Shown: positions 15,592 to 24,572 of the stretch, in pieces
Layout: each line of letters begins with the position of its first letter
Numbering within the stretch: position 1 is the first letter of the stretch
From: CAYMUL01 sp964393605
GTDB taxonomy: Bacteria > Bacteroidota > Ignavibacteria > Ignavibacteriales > Ignavibacteriaceae
Length of the DNA stretch: 32,344 nucleotides
Assembly (NCBI GenBank): GCA_964393605.1
Contig: CAYMUL010000037.1
Location: forward strand, 1-32,344
Direction of reading: 5' to 3'
Translations under genes and position numbers: made by a program
Notes under the pieces: model-generated
Databases searched by the model: none
Seen by the model: the letters and a program-made list of their open reading frames with translations, nothing else
Told to the model about the DNA's origin: nothing

Positions 15592-18500
15592 TTAAAGTTT
15601 CTTCGCAACCACAACTGTGCTTTTTAACTTTATTTGTTCACCGCTTATCTGATCAACAGCTTCAAAAAGTATAATGTAGATGCCGAGCCGCAGTGCTTTT
15701 CCGCTCTCATCTTTTCCATCAAATATTATTGAACCGTTTGTACCTCCGGGATAAGCATCAACGAGCGACCGGATGAATCTCCCCTTGCTGTCGTAAATCC
15801 GTACCCTAATCTGCGCGATAGAAAAGGGCAAAGTATAATTTATAATTGAAAAATCTTCAAAGCCATCGTCGTCGGGTGAAAATGGATTTGGCGAAATTGT
15901 TAGTCCCGAAGAAAATTTTTCATTCATCACGGAAATGCTGTTGTTTGTGCCCGGCGTTCCTCCATAAGCAGAAACAGAGGAACTCCAATTCGACTTTTCA
16001 TTTGTGTCGATATTCGGATTAATTCTTTCGAGAGAAATATTTTTTGTTACAGGAAAATTTTTGTTGTGCATGTTGGGATTGTAATCAAATGAATCAATTA
16101 TTCCTCCCGATAAATTTCTTAAAATAATTTTCTCGCCGCTATTTGAAAGACTGAACGATGATGAATTTAATATTGTCAAGCGGCTTCGATCAATATTTTC
16201 ATACTTATTTAGAATCATACTATCCGCGGCAATTACAAAATATGCGCCGGCATTAATGTATAGCAATGAATCTATAAGAAAATAGTTTTTGCCGGACTCT
16301 TCCAATTTCCAACCGCCAATATTGAATGAATCGTTTGATGCGTTGTAAAATTCAATGTACTCGCAATTATCAATATCGGGATCGTACATTATTTCATTGA
16401 TGATTAATTTTGCGGAAGCAGGCGTTGTTATTGAAGATAGCGAATTAACTCTGCCCGGCGTTGCACGTTTCGAATCGAGTGACGAAAACCAATTTGAGCT
16501 ATCGTTGGAAAATTTGTTGTTCGAAATTCTTTCCAAAGACTTGCCGTTTTTCCCGCCCCAACTACTATTGTACACTACACTATCGATGATAGCGTTTCTG
16601 TAATCATAAACAAACACGCCGTCGTTACTATTGCCGAGAGAAGAAAATGAAGAGAGCAAAATTTTCTCCGAACTAATTTGATAATAATTCAGTATCGAAG
16701 AATCTTTTGAAATAACAACAAATGAATCGGGCTGCAGAAAATAATCTTGCGAAGTTATAATCGTTTTTGTTTGGGAAGGAATTAAATCACCAATACTCCA
16801 GTCTTTCAAATTCATCGCTGTGCTTGAATTGTTGTAAAGTTCTATCCATTCCGGTTCGGGGGAGATTGGCGCAAACATAATTTCCGTAATCAAAATAGAT
16901 TTTGAATTCTCTCCGACGGAAATAGTTTTAGTTGCAGAATTATTAAAAATATTTTCATCACCATTCATTTCAATAACTACTTTACTTATTTGCGTTGTTT
17001 GAATATTGCGAATTAAATTGATAGTCTTTATTAAAATTGAATCGCCCGAACTCAAAGTTGTATGATTGCTCTGCTCGAGCAGGCTATCTGAGTTTGTCGC
17101 CTCATTGAATAGATAAAATTTCACCGCAAAAATATCCGATGCATTTGTGCCTCTATTTTTTACGGTTGCAACGATCTTAACGTCATCTCCGATAATCGGG
17201 AATTGCGGCTCCGAATTGATGAATGAGACTTCTAAATCCAATTGTTTGGGCGATTGGCTATTCATTCTTCCGGGTGTGCTGTATTCAATATCGTTTGAAG
17301 TACCCCAATTTAGTTGATTGTTTGAAGCATCAGAAATATTTTTTCTTTCCAAAGAAAAACCGGCGGTGCCTCCCCAACTGCTTAAATAAAGGACGGAATC
17401 GATCATCACATTTCTGTTGTCTCGAATTACAACCCCGTCTCGATCGTTGTTTAGTGTTGGCAATGAAGCAACAATAACTTTTGCGGGAATAGATTGATGA
17501 AATAAAAAAATTGACGAATCTTTCGAAACAACAAAATATTCTTTTGGTGCAAGAAGATAATCTTTTAGTGTAACACTGACCGGAGTTGTAACAACATCAC
17601 TCACCTTCCAATCTTTCAATTGAATTATATCATTACTTCCGTTATAAAATTCAATCCATTCCGGTTCGCCATTGATGGGTGAATACATAATCTCATTCAC
17701 CACAATTGAAGAAGGGGGATAACCGGGAGCAATTTTTCCAATTGCAAAATTGTTGAGCGTATCTTCGTCGGATGCAAAGATTGCTTTGGCAATAAACATT
17801 TTTTCGGCTTGCAGTGAAGTAATGTTAAAATTAAACAAATGAATTAATGAATCACCTTGCGACAAATTCAGTGTGATTGATTCTTCGATAAACAAGTCTG
17901 GAATGGAATCGCGAAGTGTTGACTCAAATAATTTGAATGTAAAGGAAGAGAGATTTTTTCCTCTGTTTTTTGCGGCTGCGCTAATGGATACGGCTTCTCC
18001 TTTTAATGGCAAAGATGGAATGAAAGAAACGCGGCTTACTTCAACATCAAAATCTTTTTGAGTAACGGAATTTTTTCTTCCCGGCGTTGCTTTTTGATTC
18101 ATTGCAGTTTTCCAATTAGTTGAATCAATAGTTGAAACATCAACATTAATTCTTTCAAGAGAAAAACCGGAACCGCCGCCCCACGCCGATCGATACTGCA
18201 CGGAATCGATTACTCTAAAGAGAGAATCCATGATAATAACTTTGTCAACATCATTGTTTAGGGTTGGAAAACTTTTGTAAATCATTTTCGATGTTATGTT
18301 ATAGTGATTTTTTATTGAACTATCTTTTGCAACAACAATAAATTCTTGCGGAGTAATTGTGATTGATTGAGTAGTTAAAACAACAGTATCGGCGGCATCG
18401 GCAATTCTATAATTTTTTAAGTTAATTGTTTTTGTGCTTCGATTATAAATTTCAATCCATTCCGGTTCGGGTGAAGTTGGCGCGTACATGATTTCATTAA

Positions 18501-19428
18501 TAACAATATCATTTCTGAATTCATTAATCACAACTCCGAACATTTTCGTGAGTAATTTATTATTTGTAGAATCTTCATCGCCGGCGACGAAAATATTGGC
18601 GATGAAAATATTTTCTCCGGCGAGATGGTTTGAATAAATGAATTGTGAAGCTATCGAATCATTCGAAGCGATGTTTGTCAGCGAAGTAAAAAATATTTCT
18701 TCTCCCGTCTGCGCAATTGAATCTTTATTTAAGTCATGATAAAATTTTAGTTCGGCGGAAGTAACCAAATTCGTTCCCAAATTTTTAACGACAGAATTCA
18801 AAGAAAAACTTTCGCCGAGAATTACATTTTGAATCGATGCCGAAAAATTTGAAACCGAAAGATCAATTTGATTAGGAGTAATTGAATTTCTCTTCCCCGG
18901 CGTTCCGTTTGCAAGCTTGCTGTTTCCCCAATTTGTTTGCGAATTATTTTTATCAATAATAATTTTTTCATCGGAGATTGCCGTGCCGTTATTTGCCGAG
19001 TAAAGATACGTTTCAAGCGTGTCATTATTGGGTCTGAGCAGTGCTATCGTTCTGCTCGAAGTATTCGCCATTCCCGAACTACCGAATGCATTATCAGAAA
19101 TTTTTACTATCAATGCGTTTGCGGGAATGAGTGAATTATAAATTCCGTTTGCAAAGTCATAATCACCTTCAAGCACAACCGCAAAACTTCTTGGGAGAAG
19201 AAGCGTACCTGCGATTGTATCTCTTATTATATCTGCGTTCGCGGTTTCATATTTTATTTTATACCCGTTAAGATCAATCGTATCCGTGAAACTTAAATTG
19301 AAGATTTCTATAAACTCATTGTTGCCGCTTGTAGGGATAAACATTATTTCCGTTAGCGACAGCGATGTATCTTGTTGTGCAAAATGAAGAACTGCAAAAA
19401 AGTAAATGAACAGAAATATTTTCTTCAT
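15592..19428 (-). CDS. Large secreted lamin-tail-domain protein
   Basis: A 1278-residue protein with a signal peptide (MKKIFLFIYFFAVLHFAQQ). Five lamin-tail (LTD) domains recur, marked by INEIMYAPTSPEPEWIEIYN-type openings (LTEIMFIP, VINEIMYAP, VVNEIMYSP, LITEIMFAP, IINEIMYDP). Three CARDB/Ig-like domains (VKNLGTN, AKNRGKN, VKNRGTN) alternate with them. The C-terminus (GLTISPNPFSPDDDG, IYDSKGRFIRSLVD, LGIYIILFEA) is a FlgD-Ig/CHU_C-like domain often linked to type IX secretion or surface display. It is probably a cell-surface adhesion or polymer-associated protein. The ATG overlaps the upstream SDR stop (ATGA), which is unusual for such different functions. Confidence 0.9.
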   Translation of the reverse strand: MKKIFLFIYFFAVLHFAQQDTSLSLTEIMFIPTSGNNEFIEIFNLSFTDTIDLNGYKIKYETANADIIRDTIAGTLLLPRSFAVVLEGDYDFANGIYNSLIPANALIVKISDNAFGSSGMANTSSRTIALLRPNNDTLETYLYSANNGTAISDEKIIIDKNNSQTNWGNSKLANGTPGKRNSITPNQIDLSVSNFSASIQNVILGESFSLNSVVKNLGTNLVTSAELKFYHDLNKDSIAQTGEEIFFTSLTNIASNDSIASQFIYSNHLAGENIFIANIFVAGDEDSTNNKLLTKMFGVVINEFRNDIVINEIMYAPTSPEPEWIEIYNRSTKTINLKNYRIADAADTVVLTTQSITITPQEFIVVAKDSSIKNHYNITSKMIYKSFPTLNNDVDKVIIMDSLFRVIDSVQYRSAWGGGSGFSLERINVDVSTIDSTNWKTAMNQKATPGRKNSVTQKDFDVEVSRVSFIPSLPLKGEAVSISAAAKNRGKNLSSFTFKLFESTLRDSIPDLFIEESITLNLSQGDSLIHLFNFNITSLQAEKMFIAKAIFASDEDTLNNFAIGKIAPGYPPSSIVVNEIMYSPINGEPEWIEFYNGSNDIIQLKDWKVSDVVTTPVSVTLKDYLLAPKEYFVVSKDSSIFLFHQSIPAKVIVASLPTLNNDRDGVVIRDNRNVMIDSVLYLSSWGGTAGFSLERKNISDASNNQLNWGTSNDIEYSTPGRMNSQSPKQLDLEVSFINSEPQFPIIGDDVKIVATVKNRGTNASDIFAVKFYLFNEATNSDSLLEQSNHTTLSSGDSILIKTINLIRNIQTTQISKVVIEMNGDENIFNNSATKTISVGENSKSILITEIMFAPISPEPEWIELYNNSSTAMNLKDWSIGDLIPSQTKTIITSQDYFLQPDSFVVISKDSSILNYYQISSEKILLSSFSSLGNSNDGVFVYDYRNAIIDSVVYNSSWGGKNGKSLERISNNKFSNDSSNWFSSLDSKRATPGRVNSLSSITTPASAKLIINEIMYDPDIDNCEYIEFYNASNDSFNIGGWKLEESGKNYFLIDSLLYINAGAYFVIAADSMILNKYENIDRSRLTILNSSSFSLSNSGEKIILRNLSGGIIDSFDYNPNMHNKNFPVTKNISLERINPNIDTNEKSNWSSSVSAYGGTPGTNNSISVMNEKFSSGLTISPNPFSPDDDGFEDFSIINYTLPFSIAQIRVRIYDSKGRFIRSLVDAYPGGTNGSIIFDGKDESGKALRLGIYIILFEAVDQISGEQIKLKSTVVVAKKL

Positions 19429-20201
19429 CTTCTCTTCGGTATTGATTTAAGCGAAAACCATTCGAACATTTTTTGAGGCATGTATCTCAAAAGGTTTGTA
19501 ATGAATCGCATTATTGTTGGATATGAAATAACAGATTTTTCTTTTTCCAATCCGCGAGAAATTATTTTGGCAGATTTTTCCGCGCTCATGATAAAGGGCA
19601 TCGTAAATTCATTCTTATCAGTCATCGGTGTTTTTACAAATCCCGGACGAATCGTTACAATTTTGATTCCTTTGGGTTTTAACTCAACGCGCAGACTTTC
19701 GAGATAGCGAGAGAGTGCCGCTTTGCTTGCGCTGTAAAATCCACTTCGTGCAAATCCACGCACATCGGCGAGACTGGAAACCGCCGCAATCGTTCCGGAT
19801 CCTCTTTGTACAAAATCATCGACAAGAAATCTTAAAAAATGAAGTACTCCGAAAAAATTTATTGCAAACGTTTCTTCGGCTTTATTTACTTCTACTCTTT
19901 TTGGGGATGTTCGGTAACTTACACCCGAATTCAATATTGCAAGATCGGGAATGCCGTGCGCACCCTTGATTTTATTGTAGCAAACGGAGATTGCTTCTTT
20001 GTCTTTAACATCGCACGGAAAAACAAATGCCGTTGAGTTAAGTGAATTAATTTTTGACGCAAGTTCGTTCAATTTATTTTCGCTTCGCGCGATTAGATAA
20101 AATTCATTTTTCTTTTCTGCGAGTTTTAGTGCAAGCGCATACCCGATTCCGCTTGACGCTCCTGTTATTATTATTTTTCTATTTTCGAGTTGCATACTCA
20201 T
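19425..20201 (-). CDS. Short-chain dehydrogenase/reductase
   Basis: About 258 residues from the ATG at 20201; a TTG at 20216 and an ATG at 20195 are alternatives, and none has a strong RBS. The Rossmann motif ITGASSGIGYALALKLAEK, the NSGV segment (NAG-like), the catalytic Ser in AAVSSLADVRG and YSASK (Tyr, Lys) give a complete classical SDR active site. Then IRPGFVKTPMT follows. A C-terminal extension (FITNLLRYMPQKMFEWFSL) resembles DltE/YqjQ-like SDRs with a membrane-facing tail. It overlaps the lamin-tail gene by 4 nt. Substrate unknown. Confidence 0.9.
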   Translation of the reverse strand: MSMQLENRKIIITGASSGIGYALALKLAEKKNEFYLIARSENKLNELASKINSLNSTAFVFPCDVKDKEAISVCYNKIKGAHGIPDLAILNSGVSYRTSPKRVEVNKAEETFAINFFGVLHFLRFLVDDFVQRGSGTIAAVSSLADVRGFARSGFYSASKAALSRYLESLRVELKPKGIKIVTIRPGFVKTPMTDKNEFTMPFIMSAEKSAKIISRGLEKEKSVISYPTIMRFITNLLRYMPQKMFEWFSLKSIPKRR

Positions 20202-20300
20202 CCGATTTTTTTTCAATTATTATTAAGTACATCACTAAGAGAAAAGTTCGTACTAATTCTTTAGCAAAGTCTAATGTATTTATAAACCGCAAATAAATAT

Positions 20301-21491
20301 TTATTTCGGAAGGCTAATTTGGAGAATGGAGAAATCATCACCGAAGGTTAGTTTTCCCTGAAGAGATTGAAGCTCTGAAATAATATTTTTCAACCGATCC
20401 TTTCCATCCTTTTTACTTTCGGCAATAACATTTATCAATTCATCGTAAGTGATTACCTGTCCGTCTTTCTTGCAAACTTCGGAGACGCCATCGCTAAAAA
20501 GAATTATTCTATCTCCCTTTTGGATTGAAATTTTTTTAATATCAAATTCAGGATCGGGCAGAACTCCGAGAACATTTCCCGTTGCATAAAGTGGAATATA
20601 TTCGGGGTTGCTTTCTTCATTGCGAATAAGTAACGGTGCCGGATGCCCTGCCGAAGAATAAATTAGTTCATTAAAGTGAGTGTTGTAAATCCCATACCAG
20701 ATCGTAAAATATTTTCCGCCGTGTAGTTCCATTTTAAAATGATTGTTCAATGATTTGAAAACAGAATAAGGATCTTTGAAATCTGTTAACGGTAAAGAAT
20801 GTGAACGGAGTACGCTTGTAACCGCTATTGACAATATTGCGGCAACTACTCCGTGTCCGCTCACGTCAATCATATAAATCACAAAATTATTTTCATCGAG
20901 CCAATAATAATTGAGGGTATCGCCGCCCAAAGATATTGAAGGATAAAATTCCCAATTAGCTTCGATTAATCCTTTCATCGTCGGCGGAAGCACAGAGCGA
21001 ACATAAAACGCCGCCTGCTTTATTTCTTCTTCATACTTGATGTTAGTTTCTTGCAGTTCGGAATAATAAGTTGCCATCATCTCCTTAGATTTTTTCAGGT
21101 CAAGATGAACTTTTATTCGCGCAATCAATTCATCTGCATCAAAGGGCTTCGTGATGTAATCGACTGCGCCGGCTTTCAATCCGGCAACTAAATTTTCTTT
21201 TTGATCGAGCGCGGTTAAAAATATTACAGGAACATCCGCAAACTCCGGCTTCGCTTTAATTTGCTTGCAAAGAGTGAATCCGTCAATCTTCGGAATCATT
21301 ATATCGAGTAGAATTAAATCGGGAGTAACGCGCGAAAGTATTGTGAACACTTGCTCGGGGTCGGATGTTATCAACACATCGAAACCAGCATCCTTCAATA
21401 ATTTTCCCATTAAATGCAGAGACTTCGTTTGATCATCAACTGCGAGTATTAGTGGTTTGAGATTTTCTCTCTTTGTTTCTTCCTGAGCCAT
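20301..21491 (-). CDS. Response regulator with PP2C/SpoIIE phosphatase (RsbU-like)
   Basis: A 396-residue protein. N-terminal receiver domain (14-130) with acidic Asp19/Asp20, phospho-acceptor Asp63 in LILLDIMIPK, FLTALD and TKPFD. A helical linker is followed by a SpoIIE/PP2C phosphatase: SLGGDTLNYYWLDENNFVIYMIDVSGHG, SSAGHPAPLL, and ILFSDGVSEV carry the metal-binding Asp residues. Such proteins dephosphorylate anti-anti-sigma factors in partner-switching stress pathways, controlled by receiver phosphorylation. AGGAA lies upstream of the ATG. No cognate kinase or STAS protein is adjacent. It is transcribed divergently from the transhydrogenase gene. Confidence 0.93.
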   Translation of the reverse strand: MAQEETKRENLKPLILAVDDQTKSLHLMGKLLKDAGFDVLITSDPEQVFTILSRVTPDLILLDIMIPKIDGFTLCKQIKAKPEFADVPVIFLTALDQKENLVAGLKAGAVDYITKPFDADELIARIKVHLDLKKSKEMMATYYSELQETNIKYEEEIKQAAFYVRSVLPPTMKGLIEANWEFYPSISLGGDTLNYYWLDENNFVIYMIDVSGHGVVAAILSIAVTSVLRSHSLPLTDFKDPYSVFKSLNNHFKMELHGGKYFTIWYGIYNTHFNELIYSSAGHPAPLLIRNEESNPEYIPLYATGNVLGVLPDPEFDIKKISIQKGDRIILFSDGVSEVCKKDGQVITYDELINVIAESKKDGKDRLKNIISELQSLQGKLTFGDDFSILQISLPK

Positions 21492-21703
21492 TTTATCATT
21501 CCTAAAAATCGATCTAAAATTACAAAACGAATTTAAGTATTACTACAATCATTAACGTAATTTTACCATTGCGGGAAGGAATCCAATCACACACAAACAT
21601 TTTTTCGGCAAAATATTCTACTTAAAATTATGCGTCGGTCTTAAAACAAATCAGTTATTTTAATATTTTAACAACCACTGCTACTAAAATTATTTTGAAT
21701 GCT

Positions 21704-23116
21704 ATGAAACATTATGATCTTATTGTGCTCGGCTCGGGACCGGCGGGAGAGAAAGCGGCTGTTAAAGCCGCGTATTTTAAAAAGAAAGTTGCCATCATTG
21801 AAAAAGAAAAAACTTTCGGCGGCGCGGGAGTGAATACCGGAACTCTTCCTTCAAAAACTTTGAAAGAAACTGCTCTCTATTTTTCCGGGAAGTATGATCG
21901 CGGTTTATACGGAGTGGAGCGCAAACTTTCGGGTGCGGCTTCCGTTCGCGATTTTATGTTTAGAAAAAATTGGATTGTCGCCGATCAAAATGAAGTTGTG
22001 AAAAATAATATCATCATTCACAATGTTGATATTTATAACGGTGTCGGTTCATTTCTTGATGAGCATAAAATTAGTATTCGATCGGAAGATGGGAGTGAAG
22101 AAATTATTTGCGGCGAATTCATTTTGATTGCAACAGGCTCGTATCCTTTTCAACCCGCGAATATTCCATTCGACAAAAAAAGAATTCATGACTCCGATAC
22201 CATTTTAAATATTGAAAGATTTCCCTCTTCATTGTGTGTTGTTGGCGCGGGAGTTATCGGTTGTGAATACGCTACAATTTTTTCAACAATGGGATCAAAA
22301 GTTTATCTCGTTAATCACACAGATCGAATTCTTCCTTTTCTCGATCATGAAATTTCTTCTTCGCTTGTCGAACAAATGCGAAATGACGGTGTCGAAATTC
22401 TTTTCAACAACTCAATAGAAAAAATTGACTGCCCCGAGAACGAAAATGCGGCAGTAAAAATAAAACTCGCTTCGGGAGAAGAAATTGAAGTTGATATGTT
22501 TCTTTTTGCGGCGGGAAGAAGCGCGAACACAAAAAACTTAAATTGCGAAAATGCAAAGGTCAAACTCGGAAAGCGTGAAGTCGTAGAAGTTGATTCAACA
22601 TACAAAAGCTCTGCGCCCAATATTTATGCGGTCGGCGATGTGATCGGGTTTCCGGCGCTTGCAAGCACAAGTATGGATCAGGGAAGAGTAGCGGTTTCGC
22701 ACATGTTTGGGATTAAAGATCTCGACAATATTTCCCCGCTTCTTCCGTACGGAATTTATACAGTTCCCGAAGTTTCGATGATTGGCGTAACAGAAGAGGA
22801 AGCAAAGAAAAACGGAATCGATATTTGTGTCGGTCATGCGCGTTACCGCGATATGCCGCGCGGAAAAATTATGGGCGTGAATGAAGGTTTCCTAAAATTA
22901 ATTTTTAGCAGAAACGATTTGCAAATCCTCGGCGTGCATATCATCGGACCAATTGCGAGCGAGTTGATTCACTACGGCATGACTTTAATTCACAACAAAA
23001 AAACTGTGAACGATCTTATCTCCGCCGTATTTAATTTTCCTACGTTGCACGATCTCTACAAATATGCGGCGTATGATGGACTTGGAAATAAAAGCGGACA
23101 TAAAATTAAAAAGTAA
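21704..23116 (+). CDS. sthA: Soluble pyridine nucleotide transhydrogenase-like flavoprotein
   Basis: About 470 residues from ATG 21704; the in-frame TTG at 21695 adds three residues. It is a flavoprotein of the disulfide-reductase fold: FAD motif VLGSGPAGEKAA, NAD(P) motif VVGAGVIGCEYATIF, AVGDVIGFPALAS, and a C-terminal dimerisation domain ending NFPTLHDLYKYAAYDGLG. Overall it matches SthA (HDSDTILNIE, VNHTDRILPFLDHEIS). The redox-active Cys pair of lipoamide dehydrogenases is absent: the segment reads GGAGVNTGTLPSK, so even the single Cys that E. coli SthA keeps is missing. It therefore cannot act as a dithiol reductase, and NADPH/NADH exchange is the likely role. It is the last chromosomal gene before the cassette array. 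Confidence 0.88.
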   Translation: MKHYDLIVLGSGPAGEKAAVKAAYFKKKVAIIEKEKTFGGAGVNTGTLPSKTLKETALYFSGKYDRGLYGVERKLSGAASVRDFMFRKNWIVADQNEVVKNNIIIHNVDIYNGVGSFLDEHKISIRSEDGSEEIICGEFILIATGSYPFQPANIPFDKKRIHDSDTILNIERFPSSLCVVGAGVIGCEYATIFSTMGSKVYLVNHTDRILPFLDHEISSSLVEQMRNDGVEILFNNSIEKIDCPENENAAVKIKLASGEEIEVDMFLFAAGRSANTKNLNCENAKVKLGKREVVEVDSTYKSSAPNIYAVGDVIGFPALASTSMDQGRVAVSHMFGIKDLDNISPLLPYGIYTVPEVSMIGVTEEEAKKNGIDICVGHARYRDMPRGKIMGVNEGFLKLIFSRNDLQILGVHIIGPIASELIHYGMTLIHNKKTVNDLISAVFNFPTLHDLYKYAAYDGLGNKSGHKIKK

Positions 23117-23459
23117 ATGACGTTCAAATTTTTTTTTATTGAACAAAAATAGCTTAGAGGATTGAAAGATCGAGACTCAACTAAATTGCACACATGAAAA
23201 TTATTACCTCATTAAAGAAATAAACTAAGGAAGTTGGTTCGTGGGAAGGATTGTTGTTGCTAACGTTGAAATGCAATTTAGGGTTTATTCGTACTATAAG
23301 AATTACGTAACCTTATTTTTAATAAACCTCAGTAATTGAAAAATTAAGAAAAATATGCGTTGGCTATGTTAAACGCTAAGTCGGTTGTTGTCCGAATAGT
23401 TGTAAAAGTTTTTATTGAAAACATGTCAGTTGAAAGTTGTATGGTCGTTTGGAGGATTG
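23117..23459. other. Spacer between sthA and the cassette array
   Basis: About 340 bp with no convincing gene, terminator or RNA. Read on the minus strand it is what lies downstream of the last attC-like site. It begins with TTATGTGC, the half-site left after the last R' crossover. No matching R'' (GCACATAAC on the minus strand) was found in it, so no further cassette is recognisable. Confidence 0.5.
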
Positions 23460-23614
23460 CACATAACGTTTTGGCGCTTGGCGTAGTGGCGGGTTTCGGA
23501 GTACAAAGCTGTCAACCAGCACTACACTTGAATAGAAGCACAAATCTCCAAGTTTGCACAGCTTACCCCGATTTTTCGGGGTCACCCCGCCTGACGCAAA
23601 ACCCGTGTTGTGCG
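23460..23614 (-). repeat. attC-like site of cassette E (higBA)
   Basis: On the minus strand the R'' box is CGCACAAC (plus GTTGTGCG, 23607-23614) and the R' box is GTTATGTG (23467-23460). The length is 155 bp. The conserved loop words TTTCGGAG and CAAAGCTGTC are present. It is longer than its neighbours because the loop side carries an extra hairpin CCCCGATTTTTCGGGG (23566-23581). Cassette E starts TTGTGCG, the exact complement of this R''. Confidence 0.8.
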
Positions 23615-23631
23615 TTCGGCTTTCTTTTCTG

Positions 23632-23958
23632 TCAGGCGAGTTTGACAAAGTTGTCTTCTAGTTTAACGTTAAAATTGATTTCTGCCTTCAATGCTCTAAA
23701 CACTCTAATAATGGTGTCAATTGTCGCACTATTGGCACCACTTTCAAGTTTTGAAATTTGAGCCTTCTGAACTCCGACAAGTCGCCCAAGTTCTTCTTGT
23801 GTCAAGTTTCTTTCTTGTCTGGCTGTTTTAATCATTTTGCCCAAAACGTCCATACGAAGTTCATATTCGTATTCGTCTCGTTCAGTCGTTCCAACTTTGC
23901 CGATATACTTGTCTTTCATCTCGGCGAGTGAGTAGGTCTTTAATTCTTTAGTTGCCAT
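23632..23958 (-). CDS. higA: HigA-like XRE antitoxin
   Basis: A 108-residue protein. A charged N-terminal arm (MATKELKTYSLAEMKDKYIG) is followed by a classical helix-turn-helix (about 45-90: IKTARQERNLTQEELGRLVGVQKAQISKLESG) and a C-terminal strand segment. It starts 4 nt after the toxin gene, the toxin-first order typical of HigBA. It should neutralise the toxin and repress the cassette promoter. Its stop is only 17 bp from the R'' box of the attC-like site, as usual for a cassette gene. Confidence 0.92.
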   Translation of the reverse strand: MATKELKTYSLAEMKDKYIGKVGTTERDEYEYELRMDVLGKMIKTARQERNLTQEELGRLVGVQKAQISKLESGANSATIDTIIRVFRALKAEINFNVKLEDNFVKLA

Positions 23959-23962
23959 ATGA

Positions 23963-24304
23963 TTACTTTTTTTGTTTGTTGTTAAAATATTTATCTCTCA
24001 GTCTTACAGCCCGGTCAATTTCGTTTGCCGGAACTTTGTCAACTTTCTTTATGAAACCGTGGGTTGCTATTACCAAAGTTTCTTTGTTATCGGTCTTGTC
24101 CCAAAAAGCAAGAAGTCTGATTTGAAGTCCTGCGAACTTTGTCCGAAACTCCCAAATGTCATTTTGAAGTTTCTTGAAAAGTTTTGGGTCATTGGTCTGT
24201 TCAGCAAGGTCAATATTGTAAAAGATTTTCTTAATTGTCTTGGAGTCAAGTTTTGAAATGATCTCGTCCGCTTCTTCTAAAAATTTTGTCTCAAAAAATC
24301 TCAT
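23963..24304 (-). CDS. higB: HigB/RelE-like mRNA interferase toxin
   Basis: A 113-residue protein. The sequence FETKFLEEADEIISKL, NDPKLFKKLQNDIWEFRTKFAGLQIRLLAFWDK, LVIATHGFIKKVDKVPANEIDRAVRLRDKY fits the RelE/ParE superfamily, phage Gp49/HigB branch: the Ile/Leu-Arg strand, then HGFxKK with basic residues and a C-terminal helix. Such toxins cut mRNA on the ribosome. The gene is first in cassette E and has a promoter-operator region of its own, so expression does not depend on an integron promoter. Confidence 0.92.
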   Translation of the reverse strand: MRFFETKFLEEADEIISKLDSKTIKKIFYNIDLAEQTNDPKLFKKLQNDIWEFRTKFAGLQIRLLAFWDKTDNKETLVIATHGFIKKVDKVPANEIDRAVRLRDKYFNNKQKK

Positions 24305-24328
24305 TCAATGCTGTCTTGTTTAACGTCA

Positions 24329-24362
24329 CAAAGATAATAAAAGTTTCTAAATATAGAAACAA
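24329..24362 (-). promoter_or_regulatory. Cassette-borne higBA promoter and operator
   Basis: On the minus strand TATCTTTG (24336-24329) matches the Bacteroidetes -7 element TAnnTTTG. Just upstream is an 18-bp palindrome, GTTTCTA-N4-TAGAAAC (24343-24360), a size and position suited to a HigA operator. A TTG (24362-24360) lies 23 nt upstream of the -7 box, slightly further than the usual spacing. The higB ATG follows 24 nt later. Confidence 0.55.
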
Positions 24363-24402
24363 TATTTTTCGTGTTGGTTTTGGTTTCGGTTTTCTAAGCT
24401 GA

Positions 24403-24536
24403 CGCACAACGTTTTGCGGCTTTGCGAAGAAGCGGATTTCGGAGCTCAAAACTGTCAACATAGCACAAAAGTTGATGCGAGGTAGAATGTTCAATTAACC
24501 ACTGAGCCCGCTTTTTTGCAAAACCGCTGTTAGCGG
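24403..24536 (-). repeat. attC-like site of cassette D (GIY-YIG)
   Basis: R'' is CCGCTAAC (minus; plus 24529-24536) and R' is GTTGTGCG (24410-24403), with a total of 134 bp. The arms 24416-24435 and 24508-24527 are both 20 nt and pair with two G-T wobbles and one mismatch. Between them are the shared loop words TTTCGGAG, CAAAACTGTC and TTAACCACTGA. Cassette D starts TTAGCGGTA, complementary to TACCGCTAA at this R''. Confidence 0.85.
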
Positions 24537-24572
24537 TAGGTTTTCTTTTCTGTCGTTGTGTTTCGATTATTG

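Noticed and set aside
23360..23761. 133-codon plus-strand reading frame
   Set aside because: It crosses the attC-like site and runs antisense into higA; no protein-like features.
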